Positions 46,861 to 56,900 of a DNA stretch of 59,567 nucleotides are shown here, in pieces. Source of the DNA: Phycisphaerae bacterium (GTDB lineage: Bacteria > Planctomycetota > Phycisphaerae > Sedimentisphaerales > SM23-30). The DNA is taken from the NCBI GenBank assembly GCA_016342495.1, contig JAEIOG010000021.1, positions 1 to 59,567 of the forward strand, read 5' to 3'. How positions within the stretch are numbered: the first letter of the stretch is position 1; each line of letters begins with the position of its first letter. A program made the position numbers and the translations under genes. Below the pieces are notes generated by a model that searched no databases, had not been told where the DNA came from, and saw nothing but the letters and a program-made list of their open reading frames with translations.

Positions 46861-47095
46861 AGTTAACCCTGCCTGTATATTTAAACTAAATCATTTGGAT
46901 TACCACACCCACACTGTCAATAAACCATAAAGTCAACCCTAATAGTATAACCATTGCCCACTTCCAACGCAACCACCTTTCCAGCTGCCAAAACTACCGA
47001 GGTAATCTTCAAACAGGCAATTTTATCCATTGAACCTGGCTTGGAACTGTTTTTCATTGACTTTCAATCTGCTTAAGCTTATTCTGTATTTTAAT

Positions 47096-48079
47096 ATGAC
47101 AAATAACAATAAAAACTTCATTATCAAGACCTATATAGGCTTAGTTGTGGCGGTTCTGATTATTGGCGGGCTAATCTGGTTGGCTAACAAGGATAAAAAC
47201 AAGGTATTAAATGATCCGACCAGCGGTGCTCCGGCAGTTTTGATCGCCGATGAGGTTAACAGTATAGATACCGACTGTGTCAATAATTACTCTATTGCCT
47301 TTAATAATAAAAGTCTGAATCTGCTGGGCGACAATAAGCTTATCCGTTACGATGATAAGCTTGGCGGTGACTCTGGTGGCAGCTTTAATGATAATCAGCA
47401 ACGTCGCTGTATCGCCTTTGATGATGTTGGCGGATTGTATATGGGTGGTAATAACATTGAGGTTATTACTGGCGAACCTGATTTTGCCTCTATCAGCCTG
47501 AAATGCCCTACTGATGCGATTATAACCTCTATCGCAATCAGCGAAGACTTCATTTATGCCGCCGATGCCGGGCATCGCTGTATCCTGCGGTTCAAAAGGG
47601 ATGGCCTGAGCAATGAAACAAAGCCGGAAATGTTCCAGAAAGACTTCGATATCAAAAGCCCTTACTTTGATCTGGCCTTCGCTAATGATAAACTCTTTGC
47701 CGCAGATCCGGGTCGGCATAAAATCAAAGTATTTGATGAAATGGGATGTGAGCTTTCCAGCTGGGGTCGCGGGGCCAACTGCGATGAAGGCTTCTTTGGC
47801 TGCTGCAACCCGGCAAATTTCGCATTATTGAGCGATGGTAGCTTTGTGACAATCGAAAAAGGCAAAGTACGGGTCAAATTATACAGCCCGGAAGGTAATT
47901 ATATCGGGATGATCGCCGACCCGGAACTGTTCAAGGACCATCGGTTAGCCATCCAAACCAAAGATACCGCCGCCAACCATATCGCTCTGGATGTCGCAGT
48001 TGACAAAGCTGACAATATCTATATTATGGAACCATTAACCGGTAAGATAAGGATTTTCAAGCTTAAAAATGGACAATAA
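47096..48079 (+). CDS. Membrane-anchored NHL-type beta-propeller
   Basis: A 327-residue protein with one N-terminal transmembrane helix (about 10-28) followed by NHL/propeller blades: 'IAISEDFIYAADAGHRCILRFKRDG', 'FANDKLFAADPGRHKIKVFDEMG', 'DKADNIYIMEPLTGKIRIF'. The ATG at 47096 is used because the longer frame would need a TTG and adds an unlikely hydrophobic leader. It overlaps the next tiny gene by 11 bp, implying translational coupling. A periplasmic redox or maturation accessory role has been seen for such pairs; here it is inference. Confidence 0.75.
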   Translation: MTNNNKNFIIKTYIGLVVAVLIIGGLIWLANKDKNKVLNDPTSGAPAVLIADEVNSIDTDCVNNYSIAFNNKSLNLLGDNKLIRYDDKLGGDSGGSFNDNQQRRCIAFDDVGGLYMGGNNIEVITGEPDFASISLKCPTDAIITSIAISEDFIYAADAGHRCILRFKRDGLSNETKPEMFQKDFDIKSPYFDLAFANDKLFAADPGRHKIKVFDEMGCELSSWGRGANCDEGFFGCCNPANFALLSDGSFVTIEKGKVRVKLYSPEGNYIGMIADPELFKDHRLAIQTKDTAANHIALDVAVDKADNIYIMEPLTGKIRIFKLKNGQ

Positions 48080-48254
48080 ACCGACAAGTCGCAGACAAAT
48101 AATTAAGACCATCGCCCGCTTTGGCTCCATCGCCGCTATCGCCGGTGGCCTTACCTGTTTAATTATCAAGGGTCAGGTAAAAATCGACCAATCAGGCCCT
48201 TGTGCTAGCCCATGTGGCAATTGTCCGAACCGCAAAACCTGCACGAAACAATAG
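48069..48254 (+). CDS. Tiny Tat-signal Cys-rich protein
   Basis: A 61-residue protein beginning with a twin-arginine motif (SRRQIIK, Arg8-Arg9) and one hydrophobic segment (about 18-33), then 'CASPCGNCPNRKTC', four closely spaced cysteines suited to an iron-sulfur cluster or other metal site. The Tat signal fits export of a folded, cofactor-loaded domain. It overlaps the upstream propeller gene by 11 bp. Function unknown; possibly an electron-transfer partner of the propeller. Confidence 0.7.
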   Translation: MDNKPTSRRQIIKTIARFGSIAAIAGGLTCLIIKGQVKIDQSGPCASPCGNCPNRKTCTKQ

Positions 48255-48294
48255 AAACCGCCCATAAATAATCATATCTGCCTTGCGTACATGC

Positions 48295-49452
48295 TCACTT
48301 GCTGTCTTTCCCGCTTTTATCTCCATCAAACCAGCTCAAATCCCACTGGTCCTGCCATTGCACGATAAGCCTGCCATCTTCGATAATAGCCGGCAGCCAC
48401 AGGTATCTGCTGTCACGCTGATTAGAAGGACGCCAGATATCAAACATAGCGATAAAAGCTCCATCTTTGCCCGAAACCGGCAATATATAAGTGCTCTGAG
48501 CACCAAAAGTCTTTTCCGGCCCCAGCTTATTATGCGGATTAACACCCCGACAAGGGTTACCCAATGGTTTCCAGGGCCCCAGAATATTTTTAGCCATCGC
48601 CGAACGCGCTTCATTAGCCGCCCAGCCGGTACAACCCGAGCTGAGCATATAATATTTGCCCTTATACTTGCATATCGCGGGCGCTTCATTGGACTGGCCA
48701 ATAAGAACCCGACTGTATCTGCCGGTGAAACTGAGATAATCATCACTTAATTGACAAATATGAAGAGTCTGGTTTTCCTCAGAAGCACTGATATGATAGG
48801 CCTTACCATCATCATCGACAAACAGAGTCATATCACGAGCCATCTGGCCTTCGGTAAAATCCCTTTGCAGAAGATATTCAGTTTTACCTAATTGCCAATG
48901 TTCTTTACCTGCGGTTATTGCGGCAAATTCAGCTTTGCTCAGAGCCTGCCTTTTATCCTTGTCCAAATCCACAGGCCAATGCCCTGCTACCGGTCGATAT
49001 GACTTAATATACTTAAAAGGCCCGGTCGCCTTATCGCTTATCGCCACACCAGTTCGGGCCGCATCATAGCCACGGCCTTTCAATTCCAGATGAAACCACA
49101 TCACAAACTTTTTAGTCTTTGAATTATAGATCACCTTGGGCCGTTCCATCACACAGCCCTTTTCGATTTCACTGCCACGAGAACCGACTTTCAGGACTAT
49201 CCCACAATTTTTCCAGTTATACAGATCTTTGGAGCTATAACATGCGATGCCATAATTGGCTTTACTGCCTCTGTCCTTAAATTCGCCATACCAGTAATAC
49301 AAACCACCATGAGATAATACCCCGCCACCATGAGCATTGATATGCAATCCATCTGTGTCAGGCCAAAGTTCATAAGGCTTGAAAACATCTTTAGCTTCCG
49401 CCTGTCCAATAAACAGAATCAGCAACATAATTAATAAATTTAATCGCTTCAT
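48295..49452 (-). CDS. Secreted GH43-like five-bladed propeller enzyme
   Basis: A 385-residue exported protein with signal peptide (MKRLNLLIMLLILF, cleavage near AEA). 'WPDTDGLHINAHGGGVLSHGGLYYWYGEF' is the start characteristic of a GH43 subgroup often annotated as galactan galactosidase-like; 'KGCVMERPKVIYNSKTKKFVMWFH' and 'SNEAPAICKYKGKYYMLSSGCTGW' match later blades with candidate acidic residues. Start at 49452 by signal peptide and a GGTG site; the open frame continues nine codons. Downstream partner of the propeller gene at 49486 (33 bp apart). Confidence 0.8.
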   Translation of the reverse strand: MKRLNLLIMLLILFIGQAEAKDVFKPYELWPDTDGLHINAHGGGVLSHGGLYYWYGEFKDRGSKANYGIACYSSKDLYNWKNCGIVLKVGSRGSEIEKGCVMERPKVIYNSKTKKFVMWFHLELKGRGYDAARTGVAISDKATGPFKYIKSYRPVAGHWPVDLDKDKRQALSKAEFAAITAGKEHWQLGKTEYLLQRDFTEGQMARDMTLFVDDDGKAYHISASEENQTLHICQLSDDYLSFTGRYSRVLIGQSNEAPAICKYKGKYYMLSSGCTGWAANEARSAMAKNILGPWKPLGNPCRGVNPHNKLGPEKTFGAQSTYILPVSGKDGAFIAMFDIWRPSNQRDSRYLWLPAIIEDGRLIVQWQDQWDLSWFDGDKSGKDSK

Positions 49453-49485
49453 AATCACCATCCATATTTCTTCTTGCATTACAAT

Positions 49486-50451
49486 TTATCTCAGCAATTC
49501 AAATTTATGCGGATCACCTTTTTCGTCAAGGATCTGAATCACATTAATATTCTTCCATTTATCGGTATTTACCTGCCAAACGACTTTTTTCTTATCACGG
49601 GTTATTTCAAATACATGTGGGAAATCACCTTTGCCATAACCTGCGCCATGGCGGGTATTGGTAACAACAATATTACCGTTTTTAAGCACCTGAACGCCGC
49701 AGATCATCGAAATTTTTAGCTTCAGATTATCAATATCTTTTTTGGTAAGTTCCCAGGTAACCTTGCCCTTCTTGTCATATTCGACAAGATATCCACCGGT
49801 TACAGTGCCATCCTTAGATTTCTTGTAATCTCCGGAGATAAGTGTATTCCCATTGGGTAAGCGAACCGCTACGAATCGGCCATTGGGAAATGTCCGAATC
49901 AGCTTTCCATTTTTGTCCCACTCACAGGTCTGGTTACGAAACATCACTATGCCAAGATATGTGCCTTCGGAGGTCTTGCGGAATTGGCGGAAGACATGAT
50001 CAAGATGGCCTTTACAATCTTTCAGTTCCAGCTTAACCTTTTTGGTTTCCTTGCCATTTTTATCAAGCTCAATAGCATAATGCTCATCAGAATCGACGCT
50101 CAAACCCAAAAGAAACCCACCATCTTTCAAAGGCTGACAGGCATGATTGAAGCCTTTAGGAAATGAATATGTCCATTTTTCTTTTTTGTCAGCATCGAGC
50201 CGGACAACTTTCCTGTCGCGGCTATAAATAACACCATTATCTGGTAAATACCAGGCGTCCATGCAGGTTGGCATGGGCAATTCCCACTCGATATTGCCCT
50301 TTTTATCAACAATAGCTATCGACTGAGAGTTCCAACCTGTTTTCAAAAAACGATGACTGACCGGACCGCTCTGGGTTACCGGGGCGACATCTTCAGCTAA
50401 AGCAGTAACACAAAAAACAGTTAAACAGAATACTAATAACATCTTACGCAT
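49486..50451 (-). CDS. Secreted beta-propeller protein, PQQ-dehydrogenase-like repeats
   Basis: A 321-residue exported protein with signal peptide (cleavage near LAE-DV). Repeating 'KKGNIEWELPMP', 'KKEKWTYSF', 'KNGKETKKVKL', 'KKGKVTWELT', 'KKVVWQVNT' with W at fixed positions indicates a six-bladed propeller of the PQQ_2/pyrrolo-quinoline-like repeat type, without the cofactor site. In planctomycetes such proteins flank glycan-degradation genes; role unknown. AAAGG lies nine nt before the ATG. Likely co-transcribed with the GH43-like gene. Confidence 0.75.
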   Translation of the reverse strand: MRKMLLVFCLTVFCVTALAEDVAPVTQSGPVSHRFLKTGWNSQSIAIVDKKGNIEWELPMPTCMDAWYLPDNGVIYSRDRKVVRLDADKKEKWTYSFPKGFNHACQPLKDGGFLLGLSVDSDEHYAIELDKNGKETKKVKLELKDCKGHLDHVFRQFRKTSEGTYLGIVMFRNQTCEWDKNGKLIRTFPNGRFVAVRLPNGNTLISGDYKKSKDGTVTGGYLVEYDKKGKVTWELTKKDIDNLKLKISMICGVQVLKNGNIVVTNTRHGAGYGKGDFPHVFEITRDKKKVVWQVNTDKWKNINVIQILDEKGDPHKFELLR

Positions 50452-50539
50452 TTGAATGACCTTTCATTATTATTTCAAAATTGCTGATTTCATATTGATT
50501 ATGCTTGAATTCTTATTCAATGTCAATAATTTCTATATT

Positions 50540-51733
50540 TTATATTTCATCTACAACACAACAGCCATCCAGAATTGGAACATTAAGAAAATCCGCAAAT
50601 CTTTTCACATCTGACTTGAATTTCTTCAATTTCCGAGTGGTGTAAACATTAATCCTGTTACTGTCAGATAAAATAACATTCATTTCCAATATTTGCCTGT
50701 TTCCTGTAACACCAGCATCTCCCAAACTATAGCAGACCTGCACAGCTACGATGTCATACAAATTCAGAAGTTTTTTCCCACCTCTGTATTTTATTAGCCA
50801 AGCTCGACGAAATAAAGCTCCTCTGCGTTTATCAGCGACTATATATTCATTCACAATACTGTGGTACCAAAGATAAAAAATCATAATCTGGGCTGTGCCA
50901 CAAATTCCAACTAGCACCCAATACCAAAAACTTCCTTTTTCTAAAACAAATATCACAAACCACATCAACAACAAAAGCAGATTCACAAAAAAAGGTATAT
51001 ACAATTTACTTAAACCGGCTTTAAATATTGCATAATCACCTTTCTGTTGATAGCGACGATCAAATACATCTATAGTTTTGACCGCAACAGCAGGTCCAAC
51101 CGGAATATCATATATTTGCCCATCTGGAAATTCAACCGGACATAACGACTCATCAATACAATGCTGATGCCCCAAAAAATCAACAAAAGCATTATACATT
51201 TCAATTATCTTTTTACGTCTAATATTTGCTAATAAAACTTTTTCAACACCATTATATTTTAATGATAAAATAACTACCCCTGGCACAACATTTAAATTTT
51301 CAGCCATCAAAGCATTGCTATTCCACAACCGCACTGACAAATCTTTGCTATCCAGACAAAAATAATATCTGCGAAAAACATTCCCATAATAAAACAATGC
51401 TTTGCCATTACTTTCATCCAGCACGATACGCCCCGCCGAAAGAGCCGCATTCAGATAACGCAACGCATTTCCTCCCAACACCAGTCCCAAAAACAACAGA
51501 ACATATGGTCGTTCTTTTCCTTTCAAAAAAGCCATTAATGTCACCCATACTACCAAACAAAACAATATAGAAAATACTATTGCAGCCAGATAACGACCAG
51601 CAGAGTGTCTTAACTCATAACCCATCTCTGTATGCTTAACTTTAACCAACGGCGAACGAATCGAGTGAAAAAATGGAATATTTCGCTGCAAATCATCCCT
51701 GACCAAATAATCCCAATGAGCTTGGTTAGACAT
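50540..51733 (-). CDS. Integral membrane protein of unknown function
   Basis: A 397-residue protein with about four transmembrane helices in two pairs (roughly residues 48-70, 75-92 and 232-250, 254-280). Soluble portions are beta-rich ('GRIVLDESNGKALFYYGNVFRRYYF', 'DKRRGALFRRAWLIKYRGGKKLL'), each following a helix pair, so the protein looks like an internal duplication of a two-helix plus PH-like module. No family recognised. GAGG precedes the ATG. It is downstream of rpsA but separated by a terminator. Confidence 0.7.
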   Translation of the reverse strand: MSNQAHWDYLVRDDLQRNIPFFHSIRSPLVKVKHTEMGYELRHSAGRYLAAIVFSILFCLVVWVTLMAFLKGKERPYVLLFLGLVLGGNALRYLNAALSAGRIVLDESNGKALFYYGNVFRRYYFCLDSKDLSVRLWNSNALMAENLNVVPGVVILSLKYNGVEKVLLANIRRKKIIEMYNAFVDFLGHQHCIDESLCPVEFPDGQIYDIPVGPAVAVKTIDVFDRRYQQKGDYAIFKAGLSKLYIPFFVNLLLLLMWFVIFVLEKGSFWYWVLVGICGTAQIMIFYLWYHSIVNEYIVADKRRGALFRRAWLIKYRGGKKLLNLYDIVAVQVCYSLGDAGVTGNRQILEMNVILSDSNRINVYTTRKLKKFKSDVKRFADFLNVPILDGCCVVDEI

Positions 51734-51762
51734 TGTTATATACCTCTTGAATTACCACAAAA

Positions 51763-51802
51763 CAAAAAAAAGCCATCAGCAATACTACATCACCAATGGC
51801 TT
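51763..51802 (-). terminator. Terminator after rpsA
   Basis: About a 12-bp stem with several G-T wobble pairs between 51770-51781 and 51791-51802, ending in T8 on the minus strand. Confidence 0.65.
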
Positions 51803-51861
51803 AATTTCAACTATATATTTCTTAAATCATCTGCAACCTAAAGTTCACCGCACGCACATCG

Positions 51862-53520
51862 CTACCAGCTCAAGCCGCCACGCAGATTTTTCTTTTTGCG
51901 TTTAACTGCTTTTTTAGGAGCCTCAAAGCGACTAGGCATATCTGGTGCCGGTTCTGCATTGGCCGATGCCTGACCTTGATTTTCAGCCTTGCTGTAATCC
52001 TTCTTCATGGTCAACGAGATTTTCTTATTGACAGTATCGATGCTCTGAATCCGAACCTGAACTTCCTGGCCCTTCTTTAAGGCATCGCTTACCCGTTCAA
52101 TTCTCAAATCAGAAATCTGGGAAATATGGACAAGGCCATCAATACCAGGTTCCAATTCTACAAATGCACCAAAGTCTGCTAAACGCACAACTGTTCCGGT
52201 ACAAGTCTGATCAACAGAATATTTACTTTCAACATCTGACCAAGGATTTCCCTGAATAGCTTTCATACTCATCGAAATACGACGGGTATCATTTTCAAAC
52301 TTCAAGATTTGAACCTGAACCAGTTGACCTTCACTTACCACCGCAGATGGATGATTAATGCGACCACCCCAGGTCATTTCGCTAATTGGGATCAGGCCAT
52401 CAATGCCAGGTTCCAATTCAGCAAAAGCACCAAAATCCTGTAAACGAACAACCTTGGCCTGATGCATTGAACCAGGCTGATATTTATCAGCCGCCAATGT
52501 CCATGGGTCCGATTGTGCTTGTTTCATAGAAAGAGATATCTTTTTCTTTTCTTTGTCGATGCTCTTGATAACAACATCAACGTTCTGGCCCACAATAACA
52601 ACTTCAGCTGGATTCTGTACACGTGACCAGGCCATTTCACTTACATGGACAAGACCATCAACGCCACCTATATCAACAAATGCACCATAGTCTGCAACGC
52701 TACGAACTTTACCAGCGAAACGTTGGCCCGCTTCAAGGGTATCCCAAAGTTCAGTGGCCTGATGTTCACGTTCAGCCATCATAACATTACGACGGCTGAC
52801 AACGATATTCTTATCACCACGTTCAACCTGAGTAACTTCGCATATCATACGCTGGTTTACAAGAGCTTCGGTATCTTCAATTCTACCAACATCAATTTGC
52901 GATACTGGCATAAAAGCTTTCAAGCCGCCTTTGATAACGACTTCAAGCCCACCTTTATTTGTTCCGGAAACACGTACTTCGACATGATCTCCAGCTTTAA
53001 GATTACTGCGAAGAAGCTGCTGTGTCGCGGCATTTCGGGAAAGAATAACCATGCCATTTTTGGAATCATAGCGAACAATACAAACATCAACTATATCACC
53101 AGGCGTCATTACTTCGCCTTCTTCAAATTCCTCCGCTGGCAAAAAGCCTTCGCTTCGACCACCCAAACCAGAAATAAAGACACCATCATCAGCTACTTTA
53201 TAAACCGTGCCACGCAGGACACCGGGAATTGGCTGTTCAGAAGATTTTCCCTCATTTTTTTTAGGTTCTTCTTCAGCCATGCCATACATATCGACCAGCG
53301 AGACATCACCAAGGGCTTCGGCAACTTCCCTTTCCAGTTCATCATTTATTTCAGGGCCAGGAACAGCCACCTCCTGTGGAACGGTTTCCTTTGGAGCTGT
53401 ACGAATCAACTCAGGTTCGACAGCAGGCATCGACGGCTCGACAACTTTGGCTGCTTCCTGAGGTGCTTCTACGGTTTCATTCTGTTCATTAGGATTTACG
53501 TTTTGTGACTGATCGTTCAT
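51862..53520 (-). CDS. rpsA: 30S ribosomal protein S1
   Basis: A 552-residue RNA-binding protein with five S1 domains (about 101-170, 188-255, 273-340, 360-430, 447-515), e.g. '[27 protein letters not shown]' and '[28 protein letters not shown]'. E. coli S1 has six; here a long acidic Pro/Glu-rich N-terminus (1-95) replaces the first. The basic C-terminus ends in [13 protein letters not shown]. It bridges mRNA and the 30S subunit during initiation. The Shine-Dalgarno is weak, as often for rpsA. Promoter at 53596-53624. Confidence 0.93.
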   Translation of the reverse strand: MNDQSQNVNPNEQNETVEAPQEAAKVVEPSMPAVEPELIRTAPKETVPQEVAVPGPEINDELEREVAEALGDVSLVDMYGMAEEEPKKNEGKSSEQPIPGVLRGTVYKVADDGVFISGLGGRSEGFLPAEEFEEGEVMTPGDIVDVCIVRYDSKNGMVILSRNAATQQLLRSNLKAGDHVEVRVSGTNKGGLEVVIKGGLKAFMPVSQIDVGRIEDTEALVNQRMICEVTQVERGDKNIVVSRRNVMMAEREHQATELWDTLEAGQRFAGKVRSVADYGAFVDIGGVDGLVHVSEMAWSRVQNPAEVVIVGQNVDVVIKSIDKEKKKISLSMKQAQSDPWTLAADKYQPGSMHQAKVVRLQDFGAFAELEPGIDGLIPISEMTWGGRINHPSAVVSEGQLVQVQILKFENDTRRISMSMKAIQGNPWSDVESKYSVDQTCTGTVVRLADFGAFVELEPGIDGLVHISQISDLRIERVSDALKKGQEVQVRIQSIDTVNKKISLTMKKDYSKAENQGQASANAEPAPDMPSRFEAPKKAVKRKKKNLRGGLSW

Positions 53521-53595
53521 GGCAACTGTTACTCAAAATATTTCTACATAAGTTAATGTTTCGATTTACCCACAATGGTAAATTTAGAGTGTGGT

Positions 53596-53624
53596 ATTCT
53601 AATGTTTTATAGGCTTTTTGTCTA
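53596..53624 (-). promoter_or_regulatory. Sigma-70-type promoter for rpsA
   Basis: On the minus strand, TAGACA (53619-53624), 17-nt spacer, TAGAAT (53596-53601), about 75 nt upstream of the rpsA ATG. Confidence 0.65.
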
Positions 53625-53802
53625 GGGTTCAAAAGAACAAAATCAACAGGATAATTACCAAAAAAACCCGTAATTCCCATAAAGTCATACACGACAAGGC
53701 TTTAAGAAAATCAACCTACTAATAAACCCACGTAGATTATTGTCATCAAAGTAATATTTCACAGTCAAACCACCACTCCATATCTCCCATTTTAACAGTT
53801 CG

Positions 53803-53845
53803 ACTAAAAAAATAAAGGCGACAGATACAAATGCACCTGTCGCCT
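53803..53845 (-). terminator. Rho-independent terminator after the large surface protein
   Basis: Perfect 10-bp stem AAGGCGACAG/CTGTCGCCTT (53814-53823 with 53836-53845) and a T-rich tail on the minus strand. A 63-codon frame running across it is not a gene. Confidence 0.9.
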
Positions 53846-53932
53846 TAAACCAGAAATGTTTTCGGTAATCTTCCATTGAGTTTCAAATTTTCATTCTGAG
53901 GAGCTATACCAACAGGTTTTGTACCAGAAAAC

Positions 53933-56900
53933 CTAGATAATATTTATCATAAAATCATCTTGTTCATATTGACCCAGAACTTTTTTGCCCTGGATTTTCA
54001 TTTTACCAATGCTGTCGCTGGCCGATAATCCAAAAGTCTGGCCATCATTGCTTGTCTGTACATTAGCAATATTAATCGCATCAATATTACCCGTTGTCGC
54101 AATTGCAGTGCCATCCAGTTCTATGCCAACAGCAACATTGGAGCCGCTGAAAGTTCCTTTGACATTTAATTTGCCCAGAAACGCATCGACGCTTATACCA
54201 CGATAAGAACCATTAGAAAACGCCGCACTATTGCCAACAGTGATATCACTGTCTATCATATTATTGACAGCTACATTATTGATGCCGCTAAGAGCTGTTA
54301 TGTCAGCTTCATTTAGATTCCACGCTTTAATTTTATTAATAATCGTACCAGAATTAATCGAACCTCTGATATCGCCTTTAGCTTTAATCATATTTATATC
54401 TCCAGCAGAATCAACACTGCCAGTGAGATCACCATCTTTAATCATTAACTTGCCGATACCGCCAACGCCAGCAGCAATATCACCTTCGAGTGAATCAACT
54501 TTCACATTGCCCATACCATTAGCTTCCAGTTGGCCATCAAATTCTATCGCGGTGAAACTTCTTAAAATGCCATCTATTTTAATTGCACTGTTTTGAGTTA
54601 CATTACCAGCCTTGACAGATGCCCCCTTAAGGTCAGAGTCAAAATTCACGCTGGCCTGAATGTCACCTATCTTCAATGAACCTATAACCGCATCATAATC
54701 AATACCATCACCAACTATATCGATATTTTTAGCTTTTAATGTCTTCAAATTAATATCACCGGTCAAAGCGTTCAATTCTGTCGAACCTGAAGTCTTAACC
54801 GTCAGTGAAGTATTTGTTCCACCAATGACATTAATAGATTCGATATCAGCATCACCCATTTGACCCAGCATAACTTCAGCACTGCCATCGCCTGACATTG
54901 AAACAGTTACCAGATCACCATCCTGATCGACAAAGCGATATTTATCGCCACGGCTGACTAAAGCATATCCCTGCCCTTCTACATCAAGAGTTGCTATACT
55001 TGAACTTTCCAATGCGGTAGCCGTAACAGTATTTCCAATAGCCCTGGCATCATAACAGTTCAATCTCAATGAAACATCATAACTCTGGCCCGGAGCAAGA
55101 ATAATTGTTGATGGGCCATTTATCGCCACACCACTCCCAAGGCCAACGGCCAATTCTATAGTCAATAATTCATTGCCGTCATTTTCCAAAGTCCAGGCAT
55201 TTACATAAATGACCGAACCAACACGAACTCTACCAGCATCAAATACCCCATCATCTGCGCCATCTGCTTCTGTTACTAAAAGCGGATCAGAAGCACCATC
55301 AGCAGCTAAGGTAATTGTGCTGTTTGGTGATTCGATATTATCTGTTGTAATCGTTATGGCACCATTGATAGATTCTATCTGTTCAGGGCTGTAGCTGACT
55401 TCTATATCTAAGCTTTCACCCGGTTGTAAAACAATATCATCATTAATATCAGCCATAGTTAAAACATTATCGAGCTCAAAATTGCTGTTAACATCTATAG
55501 CTGATACTGTCAAAACATCATCACCATCATTTTTCAATGTAACAGCTTTAGTTATGTTCTGACCGATATAAACATTATCAAAATCAATAGAGGCATCATT
55601 AACTGTCTGATAGTGTTCTTCGATTGCCAGGACCCCCCCGACAATCTGAGCTTCAAGTGAAACCGTTGAAACCGGTTCATCGGGATCATTGCTTCTAATT
55701 ACCATTGAACCATCAATTTCGCCACGATATTGACTGCTGACACTTACTACAACTTCCAATTGCCCATCCGGTGCAATTGTAGCTGTATCATCAAAACCAC
55801 TTACCAGCACAAAAGGTGCACTAAGGGCAATGTCACTGATTGTCAAATCCAGAGTACCATTATTATTTATAGTTATGGTTTGCTGGCCCTGGACATTTCT
55901 GCTGAGTTGGCCAAAATCTACAGCTGAATCCGCTGAAATATCCCCTTGCCGAGCAACCGCTTCACCTGCAACCGTAATAACTGTAGAAGCAGAATCCTGA
56001 TCATTGCTGATCAGGGTAATTGTTCCATTATCGATGCCCTGACTTACCGGGCTATATGTAACATTAAAAGTTTTGCTTTGGCCATTGGCTAATATAAAGG
56101 CCCCACTGCCACCCTCGGCTGCTTCTACCACAAAATCGCCATGAACCAGTATTTCACTTACAATAAGATTTTCTGAACCATTATTGCTGACGGTGAAAGC
56201 TTCTGTTATCAGCTGACCGGTTTGCACTGTCCCCATATCCATGCTCATATCATCCGACAGTCCACAACTGTCGCATATCGATATTTCAGGCCCACATTCG
56301 ATATCACCCAGGGCCAGAGTATATGTCCCGGATGAATTCTCACTTGAACTGCTTACCACAACAGTATATACTCCTGCTGCAACTGCATCAAATTCGACCT
56401 GCGGGTCTACACTGCCATTATAATTATCATTAGTCGCAACCATCTGGCCATTGCTATTATAGACATTCAGCACGCCATTGAGATTACCAAAATCCGTTGT
56501 TGCCAAATTAATTGTCATTTCACCGCTGGCATTGGCGACAAAACGAAAAGCATCTGAATCATCACGAGCTTCAAGAATACCTGAAATAACAGTATTGGCA
56601 GTTACCACTTCAGCCGAAGCAATACTATCACCATAATCATCAGAAACCCCGTTTTTATACCCTACATATCTACCCATTAAAGTTTCAGTATCCTGCGATG
56701 AATCTGAACCAAATGAACTGGTTACCGGGTTAAGTGCCAGATAAGGGTTCATCAATGCTTCAGGATTATTCACATGGCCCATTCCAAAAGTATGGGCCGC
56801 TTCATGAGAAATTAAATTAGCTAAATATTCGCTAAAAACTTCAAGGTTACCATGACTGTAATTGGCGTAATAACTCAGGCTCTCGCTAAAAGCAAAACCA

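Noticed and set aside
52645-53508. 287-codon open frame on the plus strand
   Set aside because: Antisense to rpsA; translation is Phe/Ile/Thr-rich noise.
53685-53876. 63-codon open frame between rpsA and the surface protein
   Set aside because: It crosses the perfect terminator stem at 53814-53845, so its sequence is explained by the hairpin.
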